Numbered from the stretch's first letter, positions 46,293 to 55,337 are shown. The stretch is 64,000 bases of DNA from Massilia antarctica (GCF_015689335.1 NZ_CP065053.1:248001-312000), one strand, 5' to 3'. Made by a program: numbers and translations. The notes: generated by a model from the sequence alone, not told the origin.

Positions 46293-47606
46293 TTACGGGC
46301 GAGAAATTCCAGCCAGAACCGACACCATCTGGGCATCGAGCAGGCGAGTGTCGCGCGAAGGATACGCCAGCTTGATCTGACCGGCCTGGATCAGGGCGTA
46401 AATCTTTTTGTTTACCTCAGACAAAACGCCGCCACGACCATTTTCCGGGTCGCTGATCCAGAAGCCCAGTTCCAGGTCGTAGCCGTCGGCGCCGAACCTG
46501 GTCAGCGAGACACCAGGCGCCGGATCGTCGAGCACGCGCTCGACCCCGTGCGGCTGCTGTTCGAGCAGCGGCATCACCACATCGAGGTCGCTGTCGTAGG
46601 CCACGCTGAGCGTGGTGGCCACCCGGATCGAGCGGTGCGACAGCGACTGGTTCTGCACCGGCCCGGAAATGAGCATTTCATTTGGCAACACCGTCTCGAC
46701 CCCATCGAGCCCTTCCAGGATGGTGTAGCGGGTATTGATATGGGTAACCTTGCCGGTGAATTTATCGACCGAAATCATGTCGCCGATGGCAAGACTGCGT
46801 TCGAGCAAGATGACAAAGCCCGACACATAGTTACTGGCGATCTTTTGCATACCGAGGCCGAGGCCGACGCCGAGCGCGCCGCCGAACACCGACAGCACGG
46901 TCAGGTCGATCCCCACCAGTGTCAGGCTGCCGAGCACGGCAATAATGATCAGCACGGCCCGGCTCATGCGGCCGATCACGGCGCGCGACGAGGTATGGAT
47001 GCCCTGCACGCCCATCAGGCGCTCTTCCAAGGATGCGCCGGCCCACAGCGCCAGCATCAGCAACACCACGACGGAGACGATGGCTTGCAGGATCGCGGCC
47101 ATCGAGACCTTGTTTTTGCCGAGCGGCAGCTTGGTATCGTCGAGGAACTCGAACACATCCGGCCAGAGCCCGGCGATGTACAGCGCCACCGCCAGCCAGA
47201 CCAGCATGGCGAAGATTTTTTCGAAGGTGAGAATGGCGGCGCCGACCGGGCCGTGGCGCGCGAATACGCGCCGCATCAGGTAAAACGCCAGGCGGATCAC
47301 CGCCAGCGAAGCGAACAGCGGCAGCGCCAGGCGCAGCAAGTGCACATTGTAGCGTTGCGATGCGAACAACCATCTGGCCAGCGCCAGGAAACCCACCACC
47401 GCCAGCGGACTGAGCACATAGGAGAAACTTTCCACCCCCATCTGCACCACCCCGCCGCCGGTGCGCCCGCGCAGCCAGGCACGCCGGATCGCGTACCCCA
47501 GCCCCCATCCCAGTACGATACACGCAGCGATGGCCCCGGCCTGGTACAGAAAGCTGGGCTTGTCGAAATCCTCGATCAGGTCGGACAGTACGTTCGATAA
47601 GGGCAT
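46293..47606 (-). CDS. Mechanosensitive ion channel of the MscS family
   Basis: 437 residues: several N-terminal spans (FLYQAGAIAACIVLGWGLGYAIRR and others), then the MscS pore helix and beta domain (VFGGALGVGLGLGMQKIASNYVSGFVILLERSLAIGDMISVDKFTGKVTHINTRYTILEG). Osmotic safety valve or a longer MscS homologue. Follows the RsmB-type gene by 15 bases. Confidence 0.9.
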   Translation of the reverse strand: MPLSNVLSDLIEDFDKPSFLYQAGAIAACIVLGWGLGYAIRRAWLRGRTGGGVVQMGVESFSYVLSPLAVVGFLALARWLFASQRYNVHLLRLALPLFASLAVIRLAFYLMRRVFARHGPVGAAILTFEKIFAMLVWLAVALYIAGLWPDVFEFLDDTKLPLGKNKVSMAAILQAIVSVVVLLMLALWAGASLEERLMGVQGIHTSSRAVIGRMSRAVLIIIAVLGSLTLVGIDLTVLSVFGGALGVGLGLGMQKIASNYVSGFVILLERSLAIGDMISVDKFTGKVTHINTRYTILEGLDGVETVLPNEMLISGPVQNQSLSHRSIRVATTLSVAYDSDLDVVMPLLEQQPHGVERVLDDPAPGVSLTRFGADGYDLELGFWISDPENGRGGVLSEVNKKIYALIQAGQIKLAYPSRDTRLLDAQMVSVLAGISRP

Positions 47607-47621
47607 GGGCTGCGCAGGGCT

Positions 47622-48938
47622 TTATTCGTCGGCGTCGGCGTCGATCTCGTCGGCCGGCTTGTCTTTCGGTGGTTTCGGGGCCATCGGCTTGCGCTCCATC
47701 ACGGCGGCGAAAAAGCCGTCGGTCTGGTGCTTGTGCGGCATCAGCTTGAGGTAGTCGCCCATCTCCAGATCGATTTTTTGCTCAGCCAGCACTTTGCTCA
47801 TCGGCACCAGGTCGAACTCTGGATGGGCCGCCAGGAATTGCGTGACGATGAAGTCGTTCTCTTCGTCCAGCAGGCTGCAGGTGGCGTACACCAGGCGACC
47901 GCCGCCCTTGAGCAGGCGCGCCGCGCCGTCCAGGATCGAGGCTTGCTTTTCCTGCATTTCAGCGACGGCTTCCACTTTCTGGCGCCATTTCACGTCCGGA
48001 TTGCGGCGCAGGGTACCCAGGCCCGAGCAGGGCGCGTCGACCAGCACCCTGTCGATCTTGCCGGCCAGGCGCTTGATCTTGGCGTCGCGTTCGTGCGCGA
48101 TCTGCACCGGATGCACGTTCGACAAGCCGCTGCGCGCCAGCCGCGGCTTGAGCTTGGCGAGGCGCTTTTCGGAAATATCGAAGGCGTACAGGCGACCGGT
48201 ATTGCGCATCAGCGCGCCCAGCGCCAGGGTCTTGCCGCCGGCGCCGGCGCAGAAATCGACCACCATTTCGCCGCGCTTGGCGCCGACGATCTGGCTCAAT
48301 ACCTGGCTGCCCTCGTCCTGCACCTCGATCGCGCCGCTTTTAAACAGCGGCAAGTTTTGCAGGGTCGGCTTTTTCAGCACGCGCAGGCCGAGCGGCGCGT
48401 ACGGCATCGGCAAGGCTTCGATCGGCGCTTCGGCCAGGCCGGCGACGACTTCATCGCGCGTGGCCTTGATCGAATTGACCCTCAGGTCGAGCGGGGCCGG
48501 CTGGTTCAGGGCATCGGCCAGGACCAGGGTTTCGGCTTCGCCGTACTGGGCCACGAACTTGTCGAACAACCACTTTGGCAGGTTCGAGCGCATTTGCGGC
48601 GGCATCAGGTTGCGGTCGATTTCCTTGATACGGGTAAGGAATTCGGTTTCTTCTTCGGTCAGGCCGCCCAAGGAATCGGCGCCGACCGCTTCGGCCAGGC
48701 CGAGGATGGTCAGGCGGCGCATGGTCGGGCTGGCGCCCGCTTCGGCGAAGTCGGTAAAGAAGGATTTGTTGCGCAGGATGGCGTAAATGCCTTCCGCCAC
48801 GGCGCCACGCTCGCGCGAGCCCAGGCGCGGATGGTCTTTGAAGTAGCGCGACAAAGTGGTGTCGGCGGGCGCCGAAAAACGCAAGATCTCGCGCAATACT
48901 TCTTCCGTATTGGCGAGTATCGCTGGTGGCAATCTCAT
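47622..48938 (-). CDS. RsmB/NOP-family RNA (cytosine-5) methyltransferase
   Basis: 438 residues with an N-terminal RsmB-type domain (LREILRFSAPADTTLSRYFKDHPRLGSRERGAVAEGIY) and the Rossmann core VVDFCAGAGGKTLALGALM, the DAPCSGLGTLRRNPDVKW motif and the catalytic YATCSLLDEEN. Methylates a cytosine in rRNA or tRNA using S-adenosylmethionine. AAGGAA before the ATG; purN upstream by 12 bases. C-terminal 30 residues are acidic and Pro/Lys-rich. Confidence 0.9.
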   Translation of the reverse strand: MRLPPAILANTEEVLREILRFSAPADTTLSRYFKDHPRLGSRERGAVAEGIYAILRNKSFFTDFAEAGASPTMRRLTILGLAEAVGADSLGGLTEEETEFLTRIKEIDRNLMPPQMRSNLPKWLFDKFVAQYGEAETLVLADALNQPAPLDLRVNSIKATRDEVVAGLAEAPIEALPMPYAPLGLRVLKKPTLQNLPLFKSGAIEVQDEGSQVLSQIVGAKRGEMVVDFCAGAGGKTLALGALMRNTGRLYAFDISEKRLAKLKPRLARSGLSNVHPVQIAHERDAKIKRLAGKIDRVLVDAPCSGLGTLRRNPDVKWRQKVEAVAEMQEKQASILDGAARLLKGGGRLVYATCSLLDEENDFIVTQFLAAHPEFDLVPMSKVLAEQKIDLEMGDYLKLMPHKHQTDGFFAAVMERKPMAPKPPKDKPADEIDADADE

Positions 48939-48950
48939 GGTATTCCTTGG

Positions 48951-49568
48951 TTAATTATTTGTTGGTTCGGCGATGCGAACGTCGCCGTTGTCGATGCTGA
49001 GCCGGTCCTCGACGAACAGGCGGATCGCGCGCGGGTACAGGCTGTGTTCCTGCACCAGCACGCGCGCGGCCAGTGTGTCCGCGGTGTCGCCCGGCAGCAC
49101 CTCGACTTCCGCCTTGAGCACGGCCGGGCCGTGATCGAGTTCGGCGGTGACGAAATGCACCGTGGCGCCGTGCCTGGCCACGCCGGCGTCGAGCGCCTGC
49201 TGGTGGGTATGCAGGCCGGGAAACAGCGGCAGCAGCGAAGGATGAATATTGAGCATGCGCCCGTCGTAATGGGCGACAAAGCCTGGCGTGAGGATGCGCA
49301 TGAAGCCGGCCAGCACCACCAGGTCGGGCGCAAAGCGGTCGATGGTTTCCTGCAGGGCAGCATCGAAGGCTTCGCGCGTGGCGAATTCCTTGTTGGCGAC
49401 GACGGCGGTCGGGATGCCGTGCGACTGGGCAAATTCAAGGCCTTTGGCGTCCGCCTTATTGCTGATGACGGCCGCGATGCGCGCCGGCCACTGCTCTTCC
49501 CGAGCAGCATGGACGACGGCTTCCATGTTGCTGCCGCGCCCGGAAATGAGGATCACAATGTTTTTCAT
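48951..49568 (-). CDS. purN: Phosphoribosylglycinamide formyltransferase
   Basis: Third step of purine synthesis; N10-formyl-THF donor. 205 residues, normal length. GRGSNMEAVV near the start, NIHPSLLPLFPGLHTHQQALDAG with catalytic Asn/His, and VTAELDHGPAV. ATG 49568 chosen; alternatives 49577 or 49619 add short N-terminal extensions with no homology. Begins the purN-rsmB-mscS run. Confidence 0.96.
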   Translation of the reverse strand: MKNIVILISGRGSNMEAVVHAAREEQWPARIAAVISNKADAKGLEFAQSHGIPTAVVANKEFATREAFDAALQETIDRFAPDLVVLAGFMRILTPGFVAHYDGRMLNIHPSLLPLFPGLHTHQQALDAGVARHGATVHFVTAELDHGPAVLKAEVEVLPGDTADTLAARVLVQEHSLYPRAIRLFVEDRLSIDNGDVRIAEPTNN

Positions 49569-49681
49569 AGCGCGCATTGTACCCTGAGCGGCTGGCCGGA
49601 CCAATAAACCGGGATACAATTGTTGCAGCGCAGCACGAACGCCGTGCCGGAGACAAGGCGCCGCTGCGCGCCGGCGTGCGC

Positions 49682-50080
49682 TTACTCGAAGGAGTAGAAC
49701 ACGCGGAACGGGACTTTTTTCTCGGCCCAGAAGTCGGCCGAATCGCGGAACACGTCAAGCAGGGTTTCGCGCGCTTCCTTGTCGAATTTCTGGGTATTCG
49801 GCAATTGTTCGAGCACGACGATAAAGCCCGGTTGCGGCCCGGCCTTGCCGATGGTGTCGGTCAGGCATTCGCGCAGGGCGTCGAAATTCTTGCCGCAAGG
49901 CTTGGGAAAGTAAAAATTCTCGGCGATGCGGCCGCACACCTGCTGCTTGGTCAAGGTATCGGCGCAATGCGCGTACAGGAAATGCTGTCCCAGGCGGACT
50001 GCTTCTTCTTGCAGTTCCACTACACGGAAGGCACGGATGGACTGCACAAGATTGGGCGGCACTGTAATCAACAAACTCAT
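49682..50080 (-). CDS. Barstar family protein (orphan)
   Basis: 132 residues from ATG 50080, matching the barstar fold: HCADTLTKQQVCGRIAENFYFPKPCGKNFDALRECLTD, the standard barstar site NFDAL. Barstars inhibit extracellular barnase-type ribonucleases in the cytoplasm. No barnase gene is visible on either strand beside it, so the partner is elsewhere, lost, or the protein has another role. The 411 bases upstream are otherwise AT-rich and gene-free. Confidence 0.85.
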   Translation of the reverse strand: MSLLITVPPNLVQSIRAFRVVELQEEAVRLGQHFLYAHCADTLTKQQVCGRIAENFYFPKPCGKNFDALRECLTDTIGKAGPQPGFIVVLEQLPNTQKFDKEARETLLDVFRDSADFWAEKKVPFRVFYSFE

Positions 50081-50491
50081 TTTTCCCTCAAGTCGTCCTG
50101 GTGTGGTCGGGTGCATTTCAGTTCTATTGTTGCCGATGCGTCGCGTTTACCGGGAAAAACGCCGATCTCCTGCTACCGTTGCCACCCGCCAATATACCCC
50201 CTAATCGTATAAGGGTAACGTTTTGTGGTTACTGAATCAACCCGAATGTGATTTGAACCACAATATTTGTAATAAATCAGATCGAATTCTGTAGAAACCC
50301 TCTAATTTACAAGACGCGCGGGAAGCCTGCCCGGCCATTCTGCGACCTGGCGCGGCGGGTGTTCTCCGCTGTTACAAATTGTTGCCATGCGGATTTCACA
50401 GCGCGGCCTGACAGGAATACCATGTCATGGTGGTTCTCAGTGCGGAACTCAGAGCCCTTTCACATGTCTAACCCTACATACGAGGTATCCC

Positions 50492-51025
50492 ATGAACATG
50501 CATACCAAACTGATCGTGACGGCACTGGGCATCTGCGCTCTGCCGTTCGCCCAGGCTAGCGAATTCGCCGATTACGGCCGCGTCGTCCGTGTCCAGCCGC
50601 GGGTCGAGCAAGTCCGCCAGCCGCGTGAAGAATGCCGTACCGAATACGTGCAGGTACCGGCGCAAGCGCACCAGCAAGACCGCAGCGCGGGCGGCGCCAT
50701 CATCGGCGGCATTGCCGGCGCGCTGCTGGGCAATCAGGTCGGCGGCGGCAGCGGCCGCGCGGTGGCCACGGCGGCCGGCGCGATTGCCGGTGCGGTCGTT
50801 GGCGACCGGGTCGACAACAATGGCCGCGCCGTGCAGAGCCAGCCGCAGTACCCGCAGGAACAAGCCGTGCGCCAGTGCCGCATGGTCGACGCCTACGAGT
50901 CGCGCACCACCGGCTACGATGTCACCTACGACTACCGCGGACAGACTTACACCAGCCTGATGGACCGCGATCCCGGCCAGCGCATCCGCCTGCGCGTGTC
51001 GGTCGAGCCGGAACGCGCGCAGTAA
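50492..51025 (+). CDS. Glycine-zipper 2TM-domain protein (outer-membrane or periplasmic)
   Basis: 177 residues from ATG 50492. Signal peptide (about 1-23, ending AQAS), a basic Gln/Arg-rich stretch, then the glycine-zipper domain AGGAIIGGIAGALLGNQVGGGSGRAVATAAGAIAGAVVGD typical of 17-kDa antigen-like proteins, and a C-terminal beta domain with two Cys. Related proteins are often lipoproteins, but this one has no lipobox. GAGG lies upstream. Single gene. Confidence 0.8.
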   Translation: MNMHTKLIVTALGICALPFAQASEFADYGRVVRVQPRVEQVRQPREECRTEYVQVPAQAHQQDRSAGGAIIGGIAGALLGNQVGGGSGRAVATAAGAIAGAVVGDRVDNNGRAVQSQPQYPQEQAVRQCRMVDAYESRTTGYDVTYDYRGQTYTSLMDRDPGQRIRLRVSVEPERAQ

Positions 51026-51110
51026 TTTGCAGCGGCTGACCGCGGCGCTTCGCGCGCCCGGCGCCGACGGGGCCGAGTCACCGCCGCCCTTGGGCTGGCG
51101 GGGCTCAGCT

Positions 51111-51210
51111 AACCGTCGCCCCCGCGCAGGCCAAGGCCCAAGTCACCATCGCCCCCCCCCGGCACGTGGGTCCCAGGCAACCGTCGCCCCCGCGAAGGCG
51201 GGAACGCATG
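51111..51210. repeat. Degenerate repeat cluster with a poly-C tract
   Basis: Two identical 16-mers, AACCGTCGCCCCCGCG, at 51111-51126 and 51179-51194, both half-elements of the dRS3-like family, plus a run of nine C at 51152-51160. The remaining bases from 51026 to 51384 show no gene. Confidence 0.55.
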
Positions 51211-51384
51211 CGTTCCCTCCAAGTTAAAAGCCGGCCTGCCCCTCTCCGGAAACGTTTCCCCGCCCAGGTCCGCCTTGGCGCGTGGTCAACGACTCCCACG
51301 ATAGCGCCATTCCGTCCATCCCCGCATTTCGCTTGCACTCCGGTAAGCCCTCCATCGATAATGGGCGATCGAATCAGGCGTCCT

Positions 51385-52167
51385 ATGCTCATCAAACGAA
51401 AATCCATCGAACAGGCCGAATCCTCGCGCCGCCCAGCCCGTAAGCCAAAATTTGCGCCCGTGACCTTATCCGAGCAGGATGGCGTGCGTTACCTGCACTT
51501 CGGTACCGAATGGGTCCAGGGCGCCATGCGCATCCGCAAACCCGACTGGCCCGAGCTCGAATACGCGCAGCAAATGATGGCCTGGATGCTGTTCATCGAG
51601 GCGCCGCGCGCCATCGTCCAGCTCGGCCTGGGCACCGCAACCCTGACCAAATACTGCTACCGCAGCTTCCCCGAGGCAAAGGTGACGGCGGTCGAACTCA
51701 ATCCCTCCGTGATCGCGATCTGCGCCTCGATGTTCAAGATGCCGCCCGAGGACGAACGCCTGCGCGTGCTGGAAATGGATGCGCTCGACTTCGTCAACGA
51801 TCCCGCCAACGCGGACGCCTTTGACGTGCTGCAATGCGACCTGTACGACGCCACCGCGCGCGGCCCGGTGCTCGACACGCCCGAGTTCTACCAGGCTTGC
51901 AACGCCTGCCTGCGCGACGGCGGCATGATGACGGTCAATCTGTTCGGCGATCATCCCAGCTTTGCGCGCAATATCAAGGCGATGAAATTCGCCTTCGGCC
52001 ATGTGATCTGCCTGCCGGAAGTCCACGACGGCAACATCGTCGCCCTGTGCTTCAAACAACGCCCCGTCATCGATCCGGAAGCGCTCGCTGCGCGTGCCGC
52101 GCAAATCGCGACGGCGACCAAATTGCCAGCCAAATCCTGGGTCAAGGGCATGCTGGCGGCCAAGTAA
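51385..52167 (+). CDS. Spermidine-synthase-like methyltransferase
   Basis: 260 residues from ATG 51385 (51361 is an alternative, eight residues longer). Rossmann core with the polyamine-synthase motif VQLGLGTATLTKYCYRSFPEAKVTAVELNPSVIAIC and DVLQCDLYDATARGPVLDTPEFY. Lacks the full spermidine synthase active-site set, so it may be a methyltransferase of another kind; not certain. Ends 26 bases before the GspE/PilB-type gene, co-directional. Confidence 0.8.
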   Translation: MLIKRKSIEQAESSRRPARKPKFAPVTLSEQDGVRYLHFGTEWVQGAMRIRKPDWPELEYAQQMMAWMLFIEAPRAIVQLGLGTATLTKYCYRSFPEAKVTAVELNPSVIAICASMFKMPPEDERLRVLEMDALDFVNDPANADAFDVLQCDLYDATARGPVLDTPEFYQACNACLRDGGMMTVNLFGDHPSFARNIKAMKFAFGHVICLPEVHDGNIVALCFKQRPVIDPEALAARAAQIATATKLPAKSWVKGMLAAK

Positions 52168-52193
52168 TTGCACTGCCCTAGGGAGAAAACGGA

Positions 52194-54005
52194 TTGAACG
52201 CAGAACATACGGCCACCAGCGCGGCGCCCAAGCGCAGCACCCCCAAGTCGCTCGACCTGCAAGCCATTTTTTCGTGGCTGCTGTCCGATGGCATCGTGGA
52301 AAAAGTCAACGTCAAGGGCCATTATGCCCAGGCCCAGGGCATCCTGAAGTCGGCGGCCGGCTCCATGCATCCGCTCTCGGCCGTGGCCCAGTGCAAGCTG
52401 GTCTCCGCCCTGCCCCCGCACAAGCTGCTCACGCTCGACGTGCTGACCGAATGGGCGGCAGGCAAGGTGCGACTGCCCTTCATTCGCATCGACCCCCTGA
52501 AAATCGACTTCACCAAGGTCGCCGACGTGATGACGGCGAGCTACGCGGCGCGCTTTAACATCCTGCCGGTCGAACTGAGCGGCTCCAAGCTGGTGGTGGC
52601 CACCGCCGAACCGTTCTCGGTCGAGTGGGAAGCCGAGATCATGAAGGTGTCGCGCCGCAAGATCGAGCTGGTGATGGCCAACCCGCTCGAAATCTCGCAA
52701 TATATTTCGCAGTTTTTCAGCCTGGCCAAATCGATCAAGGACGCCAACAAGTCCAAGGGCCAGGATCTGGCGCTGCGCAACAACTTCGAGCAACTGGTCG
52801 AACTGGGCAAGTCGAACAAGCTCGACGCCAACGACCAGCACGTGGTCAACATCGTCGACTGGCTGTGGCAGTACGCCTTCGAACAGCGCGCTTCCGACAT
52901 TCACCTGGAACCGAAGCGCGAGATCGCCTCGGTGCGCTTCCGGATCGATGGCGTGCTGCACCAGGTGTACCAGGTGCCGGCGGTGGTGATGATCGCCATG
53001 ACGGCGCGCATCAAGCTGCTCGGGCGCATGGACGTGATCGAAAAGCGCCGTCCGCAGGATGGGCGCATCAAGACGCGCACCAGCGGCGGCCAGGAAGTCG
53101 AGCTGCGCCTGTCGACCATGCCGACCGCCTTCGGCGAAAAGCTGGTGATGCGGATTTTCGATCCGGAAGTGGTGGTCAAGACCCTGCCCGAACTGGGCTT
53201 TCCGGCGGACGACGCGGTGCGCTGGGATGGGCTGACCACGCGGCCGCACGGCATCATCCTGGTGACCGGGCCGACCGGCTCGGGCAAGACCACGACCCTG
53301 TACACGACGCTCAAGGCGCTGGCCACCACGGAAGTGAATGTGTGCACGGTGGAAGACCCGATCGAGATGGTCGAGCCTTCATTCAACCAGATGCAGGTGC
53401 AGTCGGGCCTCGACCTGGGCTTTTCCGACGGCGTGCGCGCGCTGATGCGGCAAGATCCCGACATCATCATGGTCGGCGAGATCCGCGACCTGGCCACGGC
53501 CGAGATGGCGATCCAGGCGGCCCTGACCGGCCACCTGGTGCTGTCGACCCTGCACACCAACGATGCGCCCTCGGCCGTGATGCGGCTGCTGGAACTGGGC
53601 GTGCCGCACTATCTGCTGGAAGCGACCCTGATCGGCATCATGGCGCAGCGCCTGGTGCGCACCCTGTGCCCGCTGTGCAAGGCGCCCGGCGGCGAACTCA
53701 ACGATGACGTGTGGGACAGCATCGGCGGCTCCTGGAACATTCCCAAGCCGGAGGTGGTGTACCGTCCGATCGGTTGCCCGGAATGCCGCCAGACGGGTTT
53801 CCGCGGCCGTACCGGCCTGTATGAACTGCTGACGGTCACCGAAGGCTTCACCAACATGATCGGCAAGCAGACCGACCTGGCCGCCCTGCGCAAGCAGAGC
53901 GTGGACGATGGCATGAAACCGCTGCGCATCGCGGGCGCGTACAAGATTATCGAGGGCTTGACGACGGCCGACGAAGTGCTCAAGGTGACGGCCAAGCTGA
54001 CCTGA
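52194..54005 (+). CDS. GspE/PulE/PilB-family secretion or pilus ATPase
   Basis: 603 residues, TTG start at 52194 with GGGAGAA seven bases upstream. N-terminal MshEN/GspE-N-like domain (residues ~20-180), then the AAA-type core: ASDIHLEP, Walker A GPTGSGKTTTLY (359-367), Asp-box EDPIEMVEP, Walker B DPDIIMVGE (422-429), His-box HTNDAPSAV, and the CxxC/CxxC zinc motif in CPLCKAPGG and CPECRQTGF. Drives type II secretion or type IV pilus assembly. No gsp or pil genes lie nearby, so it is an orphan ATPase. Confidence 0.92.
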   Translation: MNAEHTATSAAPKRSTPKSLDLQAIFSWLLSDGIVEKVNVKGHYAQAQGILKSAAGSMHPLSAVAQCKLVSALPPHKLLTLDVLTEWAAGKVRLPFIRIDPLKIDFTKVADVMTASYAARFNILPVELSGSKLVVATAEPFSVEWEAEIMKVSRRKIELVMANPLEISQYISQFFSLAKSIKDANKSKGQDLALRNNFEQLVELGKSNKLDANDQHVVNIVDWLWQYAFEQRASDIHLEPKREIASVRFRIDGVLHQVYQVPAVVMIAMTARIKLLGRMDVIEKRRPQDGRIKTRTSGGQEVELRLSTMPTAFGEKLVMRIFDPEVVVKTLPELGFPADDAVRWDGLTTRPHGIILVTGPTGSGKTTTLYTTLKALATTEVNVCTVEDPIEMVEPSFNQMQVQSGLDLGFSDGVRALMRQDPDIIMVGEIRDLATAEMAIQAALTGHLVLSTLHTNDAPSAVMRLLELGVPHYLLEATLIGIMAQRLVRTLCPLCKAPGGELNDDVWDSIGGSWNIPKPEVVYRPIGCPECRQTGFRGRTGLYELLTVTEGFTNMIGKQTDLAALRKQSVDDGMKPLRIAGAYKIIEGLTTADEVLKVTAKLT

Positions 54006-54051
54006 ACAACAGCTGTTGCAAAACTTCCTAGCGGAAATCGAAATCGCCAGC

Positions 54052-54057
54052 TATAAT
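54052..54057 (+). promoter_or_regulatory. -10 box of the first tRNA-Lys gene
   Basis: TATAAT at 54052-54057, 14 bases before the tRNA start. No well-spaced -35 is clear. Confidence 0.5.
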
Positions 54058-54070
54058 ATTGCCTCTTTCG

Positions 54071-54146
54071 GGGTCGTTAGCTCAGCTGGTAGAGCAGCGG
54101 ACTTTTAATCCGTTGGTCGCAGGTTCGAATCCCGCACGGCCTACCA
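54071..54146 (+). tRNA. tRNA-Lys (TTT), copy 1
   Basis: 76 nucleotides with anticodon TTT, encoded CCA end, D-loop CAGCTGGTAGA. Identical to the copy at 54216-54291. Acceptor pairs G1-U72 and U4-G69 are wobble, and the T stem has an A-C mismatch (GCAGG against CCCGC). Confidence 0.95.
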
Positions 54147-54168
54147 CGAATTCGCAGTAAGCAAATCG

Positions 54169-54200
54169 AGCAGTTGCGAGCGATCGCCACTGCTTTTTTT
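54169..54200 (+). terminator. Terminator between the two tRNA-Lys genes
   Basis: AGCAGT-T-GCGA stem with GCGA loop, TCGC-C-ACTGCT arm and a long T run. Each tRNA-Lys copy has its own terminator. Confidence 0.8.
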
Positions 54201-54215
54201 GATCGGTTTTACCTT

Positions 54216-54291
54216 GGGTCGTTAGCTCAGCTGGTAGAGCAGCGGACTTTTAATCCGTTGGTCGCAGGTTCGAATCCCGCACGGCCTACCA
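54216..54291 (+). tRNA. tRNA-Lys (TTT), copy 2
   Basis: 76 nucleotides, identical to copy 1 at 54071-54146, with the same G1-U72 and U4-G69 wobble pairs and T-stem A-C mismatch. Terminator at 54303-54335. Confidence 0.95.
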
Positions 54292-54302
54292 AGATGCATC
54301 AA

Positions 54303-54335
54303 AAAAGCCCACGAACTTTGGTTCATGGGCTTTTT
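54303..54335. terminator. Terminator after the second tRNA-Lys
   Basis: AAAAGCCCACGAAC / GTTCATGGGCTTTT hairpin with one mismatch and T run. It could also end transcription of the minus-strand ORF at 54348-54485. Confidence 0.85.
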
Positions 54336-54347
54336 GCGTTCTCGGTA

Positions 54348-54485
54348 CTATTTCTTGTTGGGTGTAGGTTTATGGACAGGGAGCGTGGGATGCTTCGGTT
54401 TGGTCGGCGGATTCACATGGTGGCGTCGATCATCGCTACCATCTTCTTTCTTGGGCTTTGGACCTGGGTTAATATCGTTTGGCAT
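54348..54485 (-). CDS. Possible 45-residue Pro/Lys-rich protein
   Basis: An open frame on the minus strand reads MPNDINPGPKPKKEDG, then a polar Pro/Lys/His-rich tail ending PTPNKK; AGGATG stands six bases upstream of the ATG at 54485. Its stop is followed by the tRNA terminator hairpin, which works in both directions. The plus strand over the same bases also has a 47-residue hydrophobic frame (54372-54515) with no ribosome site. Neither is firmly supported. Confidence 0.35.
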   Translation of the reverse strand: MPNDINPGPKPKKEDGSDDRRHHVNPPTKPKHPTLPVHKPTPNKK

Positions 54486-54515
54486 GTTTCATCCTATAAA
54501 AAATGTAAATTTTAA

Positions 54516-54809
54516 TATTGAATTATGAAACAATTTCAGCGTGGCCAAAGCGACTCACTGACCACAAGTTACGAAATTGGGTTGATTTGCCATAAATCAA
54601 TAGCACTTCCAATAATTCCGCCGGCATCGGATGAACACCAAGTTCTATAAGAACATGCACTTACGGGCACCTCGAATTACCGGTAAGTTCCACGTGAATA
54701 CTGGACGCGATACCAGCAGGCTCGGATTTTGACGCAAGGCTGAGCCTGTTCCCGCCCATTGTATGGGCTACTTGAGCTCATTTTGTGTAGCCCGGACAGA
54801 CTGCGGGCG
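54516..54809. other. Gene-free stretch downstream of the tRNA-Lys pair
   Basis: AT-richer than the flanks. I see no coding frame. A GGGCTAC / GTAGCCC inverted pair occurs at 54766-54793 near the end of the IS5 remnant. Confidence 0.5.
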
Positions 54810-55200
54810 TCAGAACGCGTCGATCCCGGCCTCCTTCAAGTAGACCAGACGCCGCAGATTGTATGCAGCGACTTTCCAATTGAACTAAAGCGTCGCGCGC
54901 CCCAGACCGATGGTGCTCAGTGCCTTGCCGCCCAATTGCGCCATGTCGGCAAACACATGCTCGATGCGGGCGCGGGTCTTGGCGATGCGCTTGTTGCGCC
55001 GCTCCTGGGCTTCCGAAATCGGCTTGCCCTTGCTTCCTTTGCGCTGGATGTGCATGCGCCAGCCCTGTTTGCTTAGCCGCCCTTCACGCTCGCCGTCGAC
55101 GTAGCCCTTGTCGGCCCAGGATGTTGCGGTTCGTGTTGGCCGGATCGAGCACCGTGCTGGTGTCGATTAATCCTGCCAATACCCGCCGTCTCAGTGCGTC
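54810..55200 (-). pseudogene. IS5-family transposase remnant
   Basis: Minus-strand frames read STVLDPANTNRN and, one frame on, WADKGYVDGEREGRLSKQGW, then SEAQERRNKRIAKTRARIEHVFADMAQLGGKALSTIGLGRATL, ending FNWKVAAYNLRRLVYLKEAGIDAF before a stop at 54810-54812. That is the C-terminal half of an IS5-type transposase. An in-frame TAG at 54885-54887 and a frameshift near 55115-55125 break it, and the N-terminal half is missing. Confidence 0.8.
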
Positions 55201-55337
55201 ATTAGACCATCTGTTGCATCAGTTCGCACTTGGGACTTGCATGGCAGCTTCGACAATACGAACCGATCCGGCTCCCTGTGCACCTTTCCCGCATGGCAGG
55301 CGTATGTCAAGCGCTCACAGAGCTTGCTAGCCTGGTT

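Noticed and set aside
47727..49607. 626-residue plus-strand frame opposite the RsmB-type and purN genes
   Set aside because: Antisense to two clear enzymes; no motif, no ribosome site.
54372..54515. Plus-strand 47-residue hydrophobic frame after the tRNA-Lys pair
   Set aside because: No ribosome site, and the minus strand over the same bases has a better supported small frame.
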